From Cavenderia fasciculata (taxonomy: Eukaryota; Evosea; Eumycetozoa; Acytosteliales; Cavenderiaceae): a stretch of DNA of 64,000 nucleotides. Both the position numbers and the translations under genes were made by a program. The notes under the pieces were generated by a model. The model was given only the letters and a program-made list of their open reading frames with translations, ran no database searches and was not told the origin of the DNA. Where the stretch lies: positions 2,294,001-2,358,000 of the forward strand of contig NW_004457624.1 of the NCBI RefSeq assembly GCF_000203815.1, written 5' to 3'. This document shows, piece by piece, positions 46,754 through 58,802 of this stretch (within the stretch, counting starts at the first letter, position 1; the number at the start of each line of letters is the position of its first letter).

Positions 46754-48589
46754 TTATATTTTGATTGAATCATTACTATTATTATTATTATCATCATCTT
46801 CATGTTCAATAGCGCCCTCTTCGACTGCAGATAATAAAGATGATTGTTGTGACTCTGATGGTTGACCGGCACTGCCGCCGCCGCCACCACCACCGCTAGT
46901 AATGGTAAACACCTTAATTCGAAGATGATCACATAATTGTCTGGTTGTGAATACGGCAAATATTAAGAATTGGATACACGCCAATACAAACATTACCCAC
47001 AACATAGCATATTCACTTATTAGATTTGATCTAAATTAAATTAAATAATTAATTAATTAATTCATTCATTTCCATGTTTTTTGTAAATATATTAAATGGT
47101 TGATTTAACTTACTGGAAAGAAGCCAAAATTGAATTAAAAACAACTATAGCAAATGGAACGAGGATAGGATAGAATAATAAACAATCGTCGTGACAAACA
47201 CGTTGAGTAATGTATCGAGACTGAAGGTAGGCAAATACCATTCCAATGGTCATGATGAAAAGGTGTGGTTGTGTAGTCAAAAGGTCCGACACTGACACCC
47301 AAATAATAATTAAGATATTAAAGATTACAAATGGAGTTAATTGAATTAAACATTTCATAAATGGTATTCTATTTTGAAGTGCAAATGTATTTTTGAAACT
47401 AAAATTGATAAATAAAAATAATTTAGGTATTAGTATTTGTACCCCAAAAATATAATATATATATATATTCATTCTTTTCTATATACTTTTGATAAATTGT
47501 AAAAATAGCACCAAAAGAGACGGCAACAGTTGCCATCATACCAATGGTGAAATCTTTTGGACCAATGATCCAAATGTCAGATGAAAAGATACAAGTTATG
47601 ATTTCGATAATCATAAACAATACCTGTGCTTCGGTAGGGCCATTAAATTCACCCATCACCAAAATACCGGCATGATACTCTTCCCAATGTGCAAGATAAA
47701 ATGGCCAAATACCAACAAATAAACTTATAAATGCCCATTTTGGTCCTACTCTTAATGTTGCTGACATTACTACTGCAAACATCTAAGAAACAGAAGAAAT
47801 AAATAAATATAAATATTGGTAGGATTATTAATCTATTCCTTTTGACTTACAGCAACACTAATAGCATCACAAACATGATCAAATAATTCACCCAATGGTG
47901 AAGATGATTTAGTTCTTCTAGCTTGTTTACCATCGACATTGTCGAGTGTTTGATAGGCAAAGATTAAGAATGCAACGGCTAAATAACACCATCGTGGAGC
48001 TTCCTCTGTCAATGTTGGACAATGGAAATAAATTATAAGATACATTCCAATATTACATAATAATCCTACCAATGTAATCTAAAAAAAGTAAAACAAAACA
48101 CAAACAAATGTTAATATAAATTAAAAAGTAAAAGCAATTGATAATTGATATCGATAATGAATTGAAAGTACCTACTAAATTTGGACTATATAAAGTAAAG
48201 AATGAGAAGAGAATTAATAAATTGATCAAGTTTACTTTACTTTATTTTCTTTTCTTTTCTTTTCTTTTCTAGACATACGCTAACCATAAAGGAGTTAAAT
48301 GTTCAACAGCATAAGTCCACCAATATTTTAAGAAATGAGTTCCACACCATGAATTATCGACACCCGAGTAATGGTAATGAGCCAAGTTGGCAATACCCTT
48401 TTCCGAGATGTATTTAAAGTAGTGAGACATATCTTTGTAGAGGTTGCTGATAGAAGGATTGTTTAAGAAATCTTCAAATGATGCTGAAAGAGAATATACT
48501 GCTCCAAAAGGTCCACTACTATTATTACTACCTAGTGTGGAAGACTGTCCTCCCAATCTTGGGCTATTAAAATTATTTGTTCTCTTCAC
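46754..48589 (-). CDS. Choline/ethanolamine phosphotransferase (CDP-alcohol phosphatidyltransferase)
   Basis: Transfers phosphocholine or phosphoethanolamine from the CDP form to diacylglycerol in ER/Golgi membranes. Exons 48589-48279, 48185-48176, 48078-47851, 47782-47487, 47398-47114 and 47030-46754 join in phase. The second exon is only 10 nt; without it the frame breaks, and with it the product reads LAPNLITLVG, the family consensus. The CDP-alcohol motif is complete: [10 protein letters not shown], then GELFDHVCD. About eight membrane segments follow and the tail is acidic. The first ATG in frame is at 48430 ([16 protein letters not shown]). The frame is open up to a GTG at 48589, so either translation starts at 48430 or an upstream exon was missed. 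Confidence 0.88.
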
Positions 48590-48972
48590 TTTTTTATATT
48601 ATATATATTTATGTATATGTATTTACACTTCTTATTACATGTAAGAAAAGTGTAGTGCTCTATATCTCTTTCTCTCTGTTCTGTTTTGTGTGTGTGAATT
48701 GTATAAAAAAAAAAAGATATTAAAATGAACTAGTAAATACAATGTGTGTGATTCGTCTTTTTAATTTACCTCGTGTGGCTGTTTGTTCAATGTATCTTTG
48801 AAAAAAGGTTTGTTTATGAGGTGGGAAATTCAAAAAAAAAAAACTTCTTTTTTCGGGAACATATTGTAATGTAGTTATATTTATTACTAAATATATATTT
48901 ACTTTGTATATATTATATTTATATTTATATTTCTATTTCTATTACTATTTATTTAATTTAATTTAATTTTAA
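48590..48972. other. Spacer upstream of the phosphotransferase gene
   Basis: AT-rich with ATATTT repeats near 48905-48965. It may include an unrecognised 5' exon of the phosphotransferase gene. Nothing else seen. Confidence 0.45.
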
Positions 48973-51900
48973 TTATTTTAAAACTGGTAAAGATAAAGAA
49001 TTTGATTGAGTTATTGGAGTTGGATTATTATTATTATTATTATCTTTTTCTTTCATTATTGAACTACCTGAATTACTACTATTATTACTACTGTTATTTT
49101 CCTTTTCAGCCATTTTCTTTCTTAAACCAGTTTGACCCAATTTAATTGCATTGGCCAAAGCTGCGAGTGGATCTGAACCACCACCAATCTTTTTACCCTC
49201 GCCTGTTCCAGTATTGGTAGACTTGTTGTTATTTTTAATGTCACGGTCGATTTTTTGAGCCATCTTGGAGAATGCCGCTGAAAAGGCATAGATTGATCCG
49301 AAAAATTGTTGGCATGTGATGGATGATGTGGCCGTCTTGGGGTAGCCGAAAAATTCAATGAGCGTGTGGAACTTTTCGATGGTGTCTTTTTGAGTGTCTT
49401 TAAGTTTTTTAATGTCTGCCTCTGCCTTTTTCAAAAAGGGTGGAACGATTGAACTAAAGTCACCGAGACCCTCACCAATCTTGGTCGAGAGGTTATTACA
49501 AATATTGAATTGACCATCTAGATCACCAACATCGGTTTGGATGTCTTGTAGTGATAGTTGGACTTGTCCGAGTGACTCGAGTTCATCGACTAGTGTAAGT
49601 GTCTTGGGGTACTTGTCAACGGCCATTCTGGCGATATACTCGAGTAGCGTTTGCTTGCCATCGACATCTTTGGTGGTGGAGAGAGTGTCGAGAATCTCGA
49701 GGTTGAAACCATCGGCTTGACCACGACTAGACCCGCCATTCATGTGGTTACCAAGTACCAAAACAATACCTAGTATCTTTCTGAGACTTTCGTTTGCCTT
49801 GGCATCTGTGCATGCCTTGGACAAGAGTTGGAAACTATTCGAGAGGTTGGTAATAGTCTCGTTGAATTCAATGGTAAACAACCAACAACGGAGACGTTCC
49901 TTGAGGAATTGGACAGAGTGCATTTCGAGTATCCAACGTTCGGGACGGTCCAATCGAGCGACTGGCACCTCACTCGCCTTGATGGTTTGGTAGTCTTCGT
50001 CGGTTGGAACATTTTGCAAGAGTGTTTTGATCACTTCCTTGTGCAATTTGTTACTGTCTAGTTTGTCAACCGCTCTTTTCAACTCTTCGACCGCTGGCAA
50101 CTTGGCAAGCATAAATGCAATAGCATTTGACTTTTTAAGGTCAATCACTGATACCAATTTAATCTTTTCTAATGGTTTATCGGCTCCATTGTCACTGCCA
50201 TTATTATTCTCTCCCATTGACGCCTTGTTTAAAGCTTCTTGTTTCTTTTTTTGACAAAACATTTCTTCAAAATCTTTGGCGTTGAATGTTGGTTCGAGAA
50301 TTTGATCCCAAATCGATTCCGATCTTCCAGAGGGTGGTAGAATGATACGCTTCCAATAGAGTGGTTTCATCTTGGCACCTGGGTTGACGGCTGGTTTGGT
50401 CGGTTGGATGGCAGATGGTCCGGCAAGTTTCTTGCCTCCTGGAGGTGGAGGTGGTGGTGGTGGAGGAGGACCGCCACCTGGGGGAGGGGGTGGTGCACCA
50501 CCTGGTGGAGGTGGAGGTGGAGGTGGAGGGGGTGGCCCACCAGCAGCACTATCACCATCACCAGCATCAGTAGCCGATGTATCAGGTGACAATGAAACCT
50601 TTTCAGGAACACTTAGATTAGATGCACCATCAGCATCACCAATCTGAGCTTGATCAGGTGGATTCTTTTCCTCCAAAACCAATTTTAATCTTTGAATCTC
50701 CAATAATGCTTCTTCAAGTGATCCAACTGCTGCAATCGCTGCTCCACCACCCAATACTGTAGCAGGTCCACGACTAGTCAATTCACTCTTTAATTGATCC
50801 ATTTCAAATTTATATTTAATTTCTTGTTGTGCAAGACGTTGATTTTCAACCGTCAAATCCGAGATGGTCGAATCATACGTCTTTTTATAGGTTAGTAGTT
50901 GATTCTTGTATTCTTCCGATTGTCGTAGCTCTTGTTTCAACGTTTCATTAATCGACAATAATTTCCTCTCCAAATCCAATATCTTCTCCTTTTCAATCAC
51001 TGTTGTTCTAAGGAATGATAAATCAACTGGATAACTTGGATTTAATGGTCCTAAAAATCTTTGTACTGGATGTGCTAAAAAAAAGAAAAATAAAAAGAAA
51101 AGAAGAAAGAGTAAGTAAATTATTATTATTTATCTTTTGTTTCTATTTTTTTTTTGTTTCTATTTTACAATTTAAAAATATTCTATCATTTGAAGCTTCT
51201 TTAATTAATTGTTGATTTAATCTTAATTCTTCTTTTAGGATATTGACCAAAGGTTGTTGACTATCGTATTCATTGAGTTTAGTTTTAAGACGTTTACATA
51301 TTTCTTCGAGTCTCGAAGCTTTAGTTCGAAGTTTGATGCCAGTTAGATCTTCATAGAGTTCCAATTGAATTTGGAATTCCTTTTGTTGAATTTCAACCAA
51401 CGATCGTAGTTTGTCGTGTAATCCCAAGTCACCCCATTTCTTTACCAATTTTTGTGTTTTCTCTTCGGATGGACAACAATCCAACATGACATTGAGCAGA
51501 GTAAATGAATTGATTTTGGTCTCGAGGTCACCGCTATCCAACAATCTGACGATATTGGCATACGGTCTCTTTTCTTGGGCCTGTGCCAAAGCCTTGGCAG
51601 CGAGATGGATTGAATTGAACCCTTCCTCTCTTCTTATATTACACATGACAAACAACAGTTCCAACGAACTACGACATACTCCAACCACCGACGAATCAAC
51701 CAATGCAAACAATTGTTTGATCAATGCCGGTGTCTTTGTAATGATATCCATACCACTGACATACTCCAAACATGCTCTCAACGCTCCCAATGCATATGTC
51801 TGTGCATTACCTTTGGCCGATGTTACACTTGTCAATATACCATCAACTCCTCCTTGTTCAATAAATGATTCTGCAAATTCTGATTCCTTTAAAAAAACAA

Positions 51901-52472
51901 ATTAAAAGTATCAAATTAATATCATATACATATCTCTATCTCTATCTCTATCTTTTCTATTTGTGCTTGCTTACTTGTAATTTATATTTTAAATGAAATA
52001 TGATATCTTTTTGATTATCTTCTTCATTTAAAGCTTTAACCCAACGCATTGCACGATAGGTTGGATTATATTTCAATAGGATGGAGGATTCACCCGACTC
52101 TATGAGGTATTTGACAATGTGTTTGGTTTTCGATTCGTCTTGAATGGGTGGCCAATTGAGATACTTTTTACTCGATTCTACTTGCAAGATATAACTGTCA
52201 GAGTTGGTGTCTGCAATACCAAACAATGCACATATTGCTAAAAATACAGTCTTGTAACTAGACTTTTCATCTAGACTATAGGTTTTTGATCCTTGTTGTA
52301 ATTGTAATTGTGATACATTGAGTGATGCTCTTTTGTTGTTTGAAGCAGTTGCTGGTGCTGATAATGACATTGCCAATTGTGGTGTTAGTGTACCACCCTG
52401 CAAAGTAGGACTGGTATTACCACCACCACCACTATTGATATTATCAATTTGTAATGTTATTGTCAATAACAT
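48973..52472 (-). CDS. Diaphanous-type formin
   Basis: Actin nucleator and elongator. Exons 52472-51975, 51886-51169 and 51074-48973 join in phase to 1,105 residues. The N-terminal GBD/FH3 region (about 60-400) has armadillo-like helices (ALGALRACLEYVSGMDI, NSFTLLNVMLDCCPSEE) that bind Rho-family GTPases. A coiled coil (about 430-520) follows (EKEKILDLERKLLSI). FH1 (about 580-630) consists of proline runs coded by a GC-rich tract near 50430-50540 and would bind profilin. FH2 (about 635-1020) has MKPLYWKRI, the FNAKDFEEMF block, ILGIVLVLGNHMNGGSSRG and ADGFNLEILDTLS. No typical autoinhibitory C-terminal motif is obvious in the Ser/Asn-rich tail. Which of the ten D. discoideum formins it matches cannot be said. 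Confidence 0.95.
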
Positions 52473-53793
52473 GATTGAATGATGATGATTCTTCTAACTA
52501 CTCTATTCTATAACTCTCTAAATTATATATACATAAATATGATATGTGATAATATGTGATATGGTACAACAACAATAATAATAAGAGAGAATAATAAAAC
52601 AAAGATATGATGTGTTTGCGTGATGTGTAGAATCTTCTTTTAAAATGGGGGCAATGAGAGTTAGCTGATTGAAAGTTGTCATCGCGAAAAAAATAGATTT
52701 ACAGAAGATTTTTTGCCGTTACGTACACGCACACGAAAAGAGGTTAGATTGAAACTCGATCATAGTATTCCACCAACCGGTTATTACTGTATAATATTTT
52801 AATATTTAATTAAATCTATAATCTAATTATATAATAGAATTTAAATAAAAAGAAGAAGAAGAGATATGATTATATAAAAAATGGTAATGACAATCAATAA
52901 TAATAATAAAATACACAACTGCTACTAGCGTTAGTACAACTATGACTGAATTGCCAATCTTTCACGGATCCTGGACCAAGAAAATCGAACAACTTTTAAA
53001 TGTATATATGTTTTTTTAAATATGTTATGTTACCCATTTTGTTTGTTTGTTTGTTTAAGCTTATAATAATATTTTGTTTTTGAAAGTATTATCTTCCTAT
53101 TGTTAATAATCTAAAAGAAGATGATCATTTATCTGTAGAAGGGGTTCCATAAAGTTGGCGGCTTTGAGATGATATGATCAAACTGCAATACAACAATGGA
53201 GCAGTGTACCAACCATCCATCAACAAATTGCTAGTTGGGTTACGATGAACATATGCACTGAAAACAGGCAGATGCATCTGACGACGATGGGACAAATAAA
53301 GGATGATGGATGTTTCATGCGTACCAAATACACTTCGATATTATCTTCCCAATAGCAATTTTTGTCATTCCAAGGTGCAGATTTCAATCCAACACGTGTA
53401 GTATCTTTTGGAACTAGACCTCTATCAATGTTAAACGTACTGCATATTATAAACCTCGGAATACCAAGAATAGAGTATGCAACAAGTTATAGATCTCCAT
53501 TCCTCCAATTGCCAAGTGTACAAGTCTTTGATGGTGTACCCTATTGGATTTCCTCCAACTGTTGACATTGATTTGATATCTCTTAGAGGCATGATAAAGA
53601 ACTAATTATTAAGACCATATATACATATATATATATACCTATATATATACATCTATCTTTTGTAAAATAAAAAAAAAAAAAGTAGATTACAGTGATGTTC
53701 ATCACAAACTCTGAGAGACATGACCGCAAAATCATTATTACATTTTAAATTAATTTGATTATATAAATATCTATAATAGATAGATAGACATAG
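52473..53793. other. 1.3-kb spacer with possible gene relic
   Basis: Holds a short exon-like ORF at 52942 (MTELPIFHGSWTKKIEQLLN, then a GTATAT donor). An unrelated-looking 67-codon ORF lies at 53362-53565 (VVSFGTRPLSMLNVLHIINL). Both have non-repetitive composition but I cannot join or identify them. The remainder is AT-rich with an ATAT run near 53620-53650. Confidence 0.35.
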
Positions 53794-55190
53794 ATGTCAA
53801 GTAAAGATACAATACAACAATGCCTAGAACAACTATCAGCACAATATTCATCATTATTTAATGAGATTGGTGTAATGGGAAATGCCCCCGATATAGATAC
53901 TATGTTTAAACCTAATCTTTGTATGTTTCAGATATCTATATAAGTGTGTCGTTTATTTATTTGTGTTAACTATTTTCTCTCTTTTAGTTCACTCCTATTC
54001 AACATGTAATCTAGATGAAAAGGTTAATAATCTACAAAGAACATTAGAGGCAATGAAATTAACGTTTCATCAATACGCTCAATGGCAAACTGATCCTCTT
54101 TATTTAAAAGTTATTAATAATCAAAAGGTAAAAGATATAGATAGAATAGATATATATATATATATATAATATGACTATTTGTTTGTTGTTGTTAACTTTT
54201 TTGGTTTCTATTTATAGTTTGTAGTAATAACATCAAACAAGGTAAAACAAATTACAAAATCAATATCAGATAGTACATTATTTGGAAAGATGTATCTTGA
54301 TGTATTGTCAAGTTATCAACAACAAGTTAGTAATACCACTGCAAACCATGTATCACATGCAAAGAAGAAATTGAGTTTGTTGGCTAGTAAACTACACGAT
54401 TTTATCACTGATCTCGATTTAAAATATGGTACCTATTCAGATTTGGAAGATCTAAGTTCACTTCATAAAGTTGATCCAAGTGAAATGAAACCTGAAACTG
54501 TACATAGTTGTAGTATATCTTCTGCTACTTTTTTACTTGATGTATGTAGAAAAAAAAGACAAAAAAACAAAAAGGAAAAGAAAAACTAATGTTTAAACAT
54601 TCTCCTTCCTCCTCCCCTTTAGATATTTATAAATGGTGATGGAACAATTAATGAGGTTAAATTAATGCATATATCAATGAGTAGTGAAGAAAGTACAACT
54701 GCATCACAAGATGTAACCGATGATTTGACAAAATCACTTAAAACAAAGGAAAAGGATTTTGAATTAAAGGTTAGAAGAATTTGTAACCAAGATTTACTAT
54801 TTAGAAAGTATAAGAACTTTGATCTTCAAAAATCAGTTTCAATACTTCAAGATGATTTTCAATCAATTAATAATTTAATCAAGTATGAAATAGAGAAAGA
54901 AAAAATACTTTACTTTTTATTTATTTATTATTTATTTTAGAGATAGAGAAGATATATTTAATAGTTATGGAAAGATTACAAATGATTATTGTGGTATAAA
55001 ATTTATTTATTATCAAACTATACAACAAAAAATGATGGATGAAATTGGGTTTGTTGCCTGTTTGGAATTGGAGGAAGGAATGAATCCTGTTAAACTACCA
55101 TTGATATCATTATTTAGTGGTGAAAATTCAATTGATGGTACTTATTTTTTAAATGCTCAACAATTATTACAAGATCAACAACAAGAATCA

Positions 55191-55224
<34 letters not shown>

Positions 55225-56057
55225 TATTACCAACAACAACAACAACAACAATTGAATCTGGTGGTGATTCAATCATGGCTGAATTAAATCCTCCAACTAC
55301 TTCTACTTCTACAACTACTACTTCTACATCACCAACATTTATATTATCACCAATTAGATTAGTTTTAAAATTAGAACCCTGTATTCATATTACATATGAT
55401 GGATTATGTAAAATTTTATCAATATTGGAACGTGAAAAGGATATTGTAGATTATACAGGACAGGTTGTTGGAAACTCAAATCTTGCTAAAAATCATCTAT
55501 TGTACATTGAAAATCAAATCATTGGATCAAAGGATCGTGATAAATCAATCCTTCAACAACAATTTGACAATCAAGTGTTGGGGGTTGCCCAACGCTATTT
55601 CTACACCAACGAACAGTTCCACGTTGGTTATGAAATCTCTCGTATTCCAATTGGTTATCCCAACCAAATATTCCCAATCTTTCAGATTCTAAGACAACAA
55701 ATTGTATTTAATCTATTATTCAAGAGTTGTTTTACCATTCAACCACAATTACAAAATGATCCTTCATCTCCTGTTCAAGTTAATGGTAGTAATGGTCAAG
55801 ATACAACTAATACTGCTGCTGCTAATATACCAGTATTTGAAATTCAATGTGAACCAGCTCAATCAATTTATATTACCTTTTTACATCCAACTTGTAAACA
55901 ATTTAGATCAATATCAATCAATATTGCTTCAGGTGGACACATCAATGCAACTATTGATGACAACTCACTTTGTTCAAATGAATATTTAACCAATATTCTA
56001 TCAACTTCAAAATCAATTCCTCTAACTTTATATTATATTTTTAATCATCAAAATTAA
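53794..56057 (+). CDS. Probable Mediator complex subunit 1
   Basis: Exons 53794-53920, 53988-54127, 54218-54541, 54623-54882 and 54941-56057 join in phase to 655 residues. The layout fits the Med1 N-terminal domain: a helical start (NLQRTLEAMKLTFHQ), a stretch analogous to the long central helices (YLDVLSSYQQQVSN), then IFINGDGTINEVKLMHI. That last segment resembles the Med1 strand that precedes the cysteine/lysine-rich helical block. Asn, Thr and Gln tracts interrupt the C-terminal half, which has beta-rich segments (RLVLKLEPCIHITYDGL). Mediator links transcription factors to RNA polymerase II. The identification rests on pattern memory and is moderate; gene structure is firm. Confidence 0.6.
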
Positions 56058-56301
56058 ATTTAAAATCAAAATCAAATAAATAGTAATAGGAATGACAATG
56101 GATAATAAATTAGGGGAGTGAATGAAAAAAGATCACAAAAGAGGATACTAATTTTATTAGGGGTTGGTTATTTGGGGATTGTGGATAGAGGGGAGAAAAA
56201 AAAAGAACCTTTAGAACATAGATGCAACATTTGGTGTTTCAAGAATAGCTCCACAATAAGTTATTTTTCTCTCTCGCTACTATGAATACATTATATTTGA
56301 T

Positions 56302-57797
56302 TTAAATATAATTGTCATAGGATTTATAACTTTTACCATCTTGAATTACTTCGTTTTGTTGCTGTTCTTGTTCTTTTTTGGTTGCTTCTTCATGATCCTT
56401 CATAGCTTTATTCTCGGCATACAATGATAATATGAAACCGAAAATAATAGCAGAGAAACCTGGAATGGCAACCAATGGGAATTTAACATGTTTAAATACA
56501 ATGTCCCATAACAATGTACCTGGAATTGACATTAATTCACCTGATCTTACAAATAATGGACTTGTAATTGATAACTATAAATAGAAAAATAAAAAGAGAA
56601 AAGGAAATTAATATTAATATTTAAATGGGTAGGGTGGTATATTTGTATTTTTAAATTTACATACACCAATATTCATAACATAAATAAGAGCAAATGAAAG
56701 ACTACCCATTAAAGCAAGCGCACCAAAAGTTTCTTTGTCTGGGAATTCAAAGGTTTCAAATTTGATTGCATTGAGAATGGCCAATATTGGAATACCGACA
56801 ACGAGCATATTAAAAGTATTCATACCAACGAAAAAGTTTAACACGGTTCTAGTTGCCTTTGAAAACATCTTGTTTACAAATACTTCATAGGTGGCCCACA
56901 AGACAGCAGATGCCACCATGATGATATCACCTTTGACTGCATTTGGGTATTGTGAACTATCACTACCGGTCAATTGATCGGCCACAGTAATACCAACAAC
57001 TCCAGCAACAAACAATAAAACATATGCTACTTTTAAAACTGTTGGTTTATCCTTTAAAATAAATATCGATAAAATAAATACAAATACAGTTGCCGATTCT
57101 TTCAAATTTGAAATAAATAAGAAATTAATAATTAATTAATAAATAAATAAATAAATAATTTTAAATATATTATTGTATTTTTATACGTACGATAAATAGC
57201 AGTAGCAGTACTAACAACAGTCATAGTTAAACCAATCATAAACATCCAATTAACAATAATTAAAAGAAAAGTAAATGACAAACTAGTAATAAAAAACTTG
57301 GTAAAGGTGTATCCAGACTTTGAAAACTCTTCACGTAGAGCTTCGATCATGGATAAATCTTTGGTTTCATTTTGGTCATTGATACTACGATTGTAACTAG
57401 CTTCTTCATTTTCTTTGGCTTTTTTGTGTAATTCTGCTTTCAGGACAATTAATTCAATTGGAATGGCTAAAAATACAAACATTGATCCTGATAAACCTAG
57501 GTAGAAGAATAAAATAGAGACAAGATAGATCAATTGGATTAGGAAATGATTATTTAATAATTTAATTTTTTACATACAGACAAAAAAAGGTTTATTAAAA
57601 CCAACTAGGGCAGTTTGACCTATCTCAGATAGAGCAGTTTGGAGGACAGCAATAAGGATAACAATTACAATACCTGCAATTCTCCTAGTTTTATCACTTA
57701 ATTGTCCTTCCTGTGCCGATGATGGTGGAGGTGGATTTAATAATGGTGCATTTTCATTGTTGCTATTGATGTTGTAGCTGTTGTTGTCTTTTGACAT
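56302..57797 (-). CDS. DMT-superfamily transporter (SLC35-like)
   Basis: Exons 57797-57578, 57496-57191, 57098-56665 and 56574-56302 join in phase to 410 residues. About ten hydrophobic segments are spread over two EamA-like halves. GIVIVILIAVLQTALSEIG opens helix 1 and MTVVSTATAIYQSATVFVF spans the end of the first half. GDIIMVASAVLWATYEVFVNK begins the second half, and GFSAIIFGFILSLYAE is the last helix. A charged cytosolic loop of about 60 residues sits between helices 2 and 3. The pattern is closest to the SLC35F group of the drug/metabolite superfamily. Substrate is unknown. The tail is Lys/Glu/Gln-rich. Confidence 0.8.
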
Positions 57798-58802
57798 GTT
57801 GGTTGGTGGTTAATCTTTAGATCCGATCTGATTGTATATAAATCGTCGTACGTAGTAAGTTCTTTGATAATCTTTAAAAGTCAAGAAAGACAATGATGAT
57901 TCATTCTTTAATTATTCCCACGATTATAAATAGATACGGGGATTGAATATAATTTAATATATTACATATAGCCAAAATGGGAAGCAAGGTTACAACTTTC
58001 TTTAAAATAATTATATTTTTGTGTAAACCCAGGTCAATAGAAGGTTGGATTGATAGGATAGGAGAGGAGGAGGGGTTGTTGATCACGTTTTGTTGATGAG
58101 AACACACTGAAAATTTCCTCCAACCATTGCAATTTCCTCTTGCCTTAGAAGCGAATGAGCTGGAGTTGCAGCTAAAAGGAGAGGGATAGAGAACGAGAGA
58201 GAAGGAGAGGGAGAGGGAGACAACCCCCACACACATTTTGTCGACTCCACTCACAGTCGATCACCACACACATAGGCCATTGATCGACCTCCTATCCACT
58301 TCGGAACGTAGTCATCCAATCTCGCGGTTACAAAACCAAAAACAATGACAACACCAAACCAAAAAATATCGGTGACCTGGTCATTGAAAGAAAAGTTGTA
58401 TTACTTTTTTTTTTATAAAGATCTTTCTTTGTTGTTGTTGATGAATACGCGATCGAAAGTGTGGTCAATGATACCATCACTTCGATGTCAATACCGGCAT
58501 TGTTTTTATATTAAAAATCTAATCGCTTGATCATTATTTGATTTAAATATAGTTATTTTGGCGCCCCAATAAATAAAGTGTAGAATGTTTATTTGTATGA
58601 TGAGGAAGATGGGGATAGCTCAAGACCGCGAGAAGAGGATGAACCATGGGTGGTGATGAAAATTTTTTTATTTTATTTTTGTTATTTGTTTTTTTTTGAT
58701 GGGTGTTTGTTGTTGTATGATGGTGGTACTTGAAATTGTTAAAGCTAACAGAGAGAGTTTAGAGAGAGAGTTTAAGAAGAGAGTTTAAAAGAGTAGTTTG
58801 GG
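57798..58802. other. 1-kb spacer, no gene seen
   Basis: Contains a GA-rich block near 58050-58225 with AGAGAGGGAGAGGGAGA-type repeats, CCACACACA words near 58230-58270 and T-runs near 58660-58700. The last 60 bases are AG-rich, as often seen before start codons here. No coding region or tRNA was found. Confidence 0.5.

Noticed and set aside
58345-58530. Short ORF (MTTPNQKISVTWSLKEKL)
   Set aside because: Only 61 codons, no splice-supported partners and no recognisable motif.
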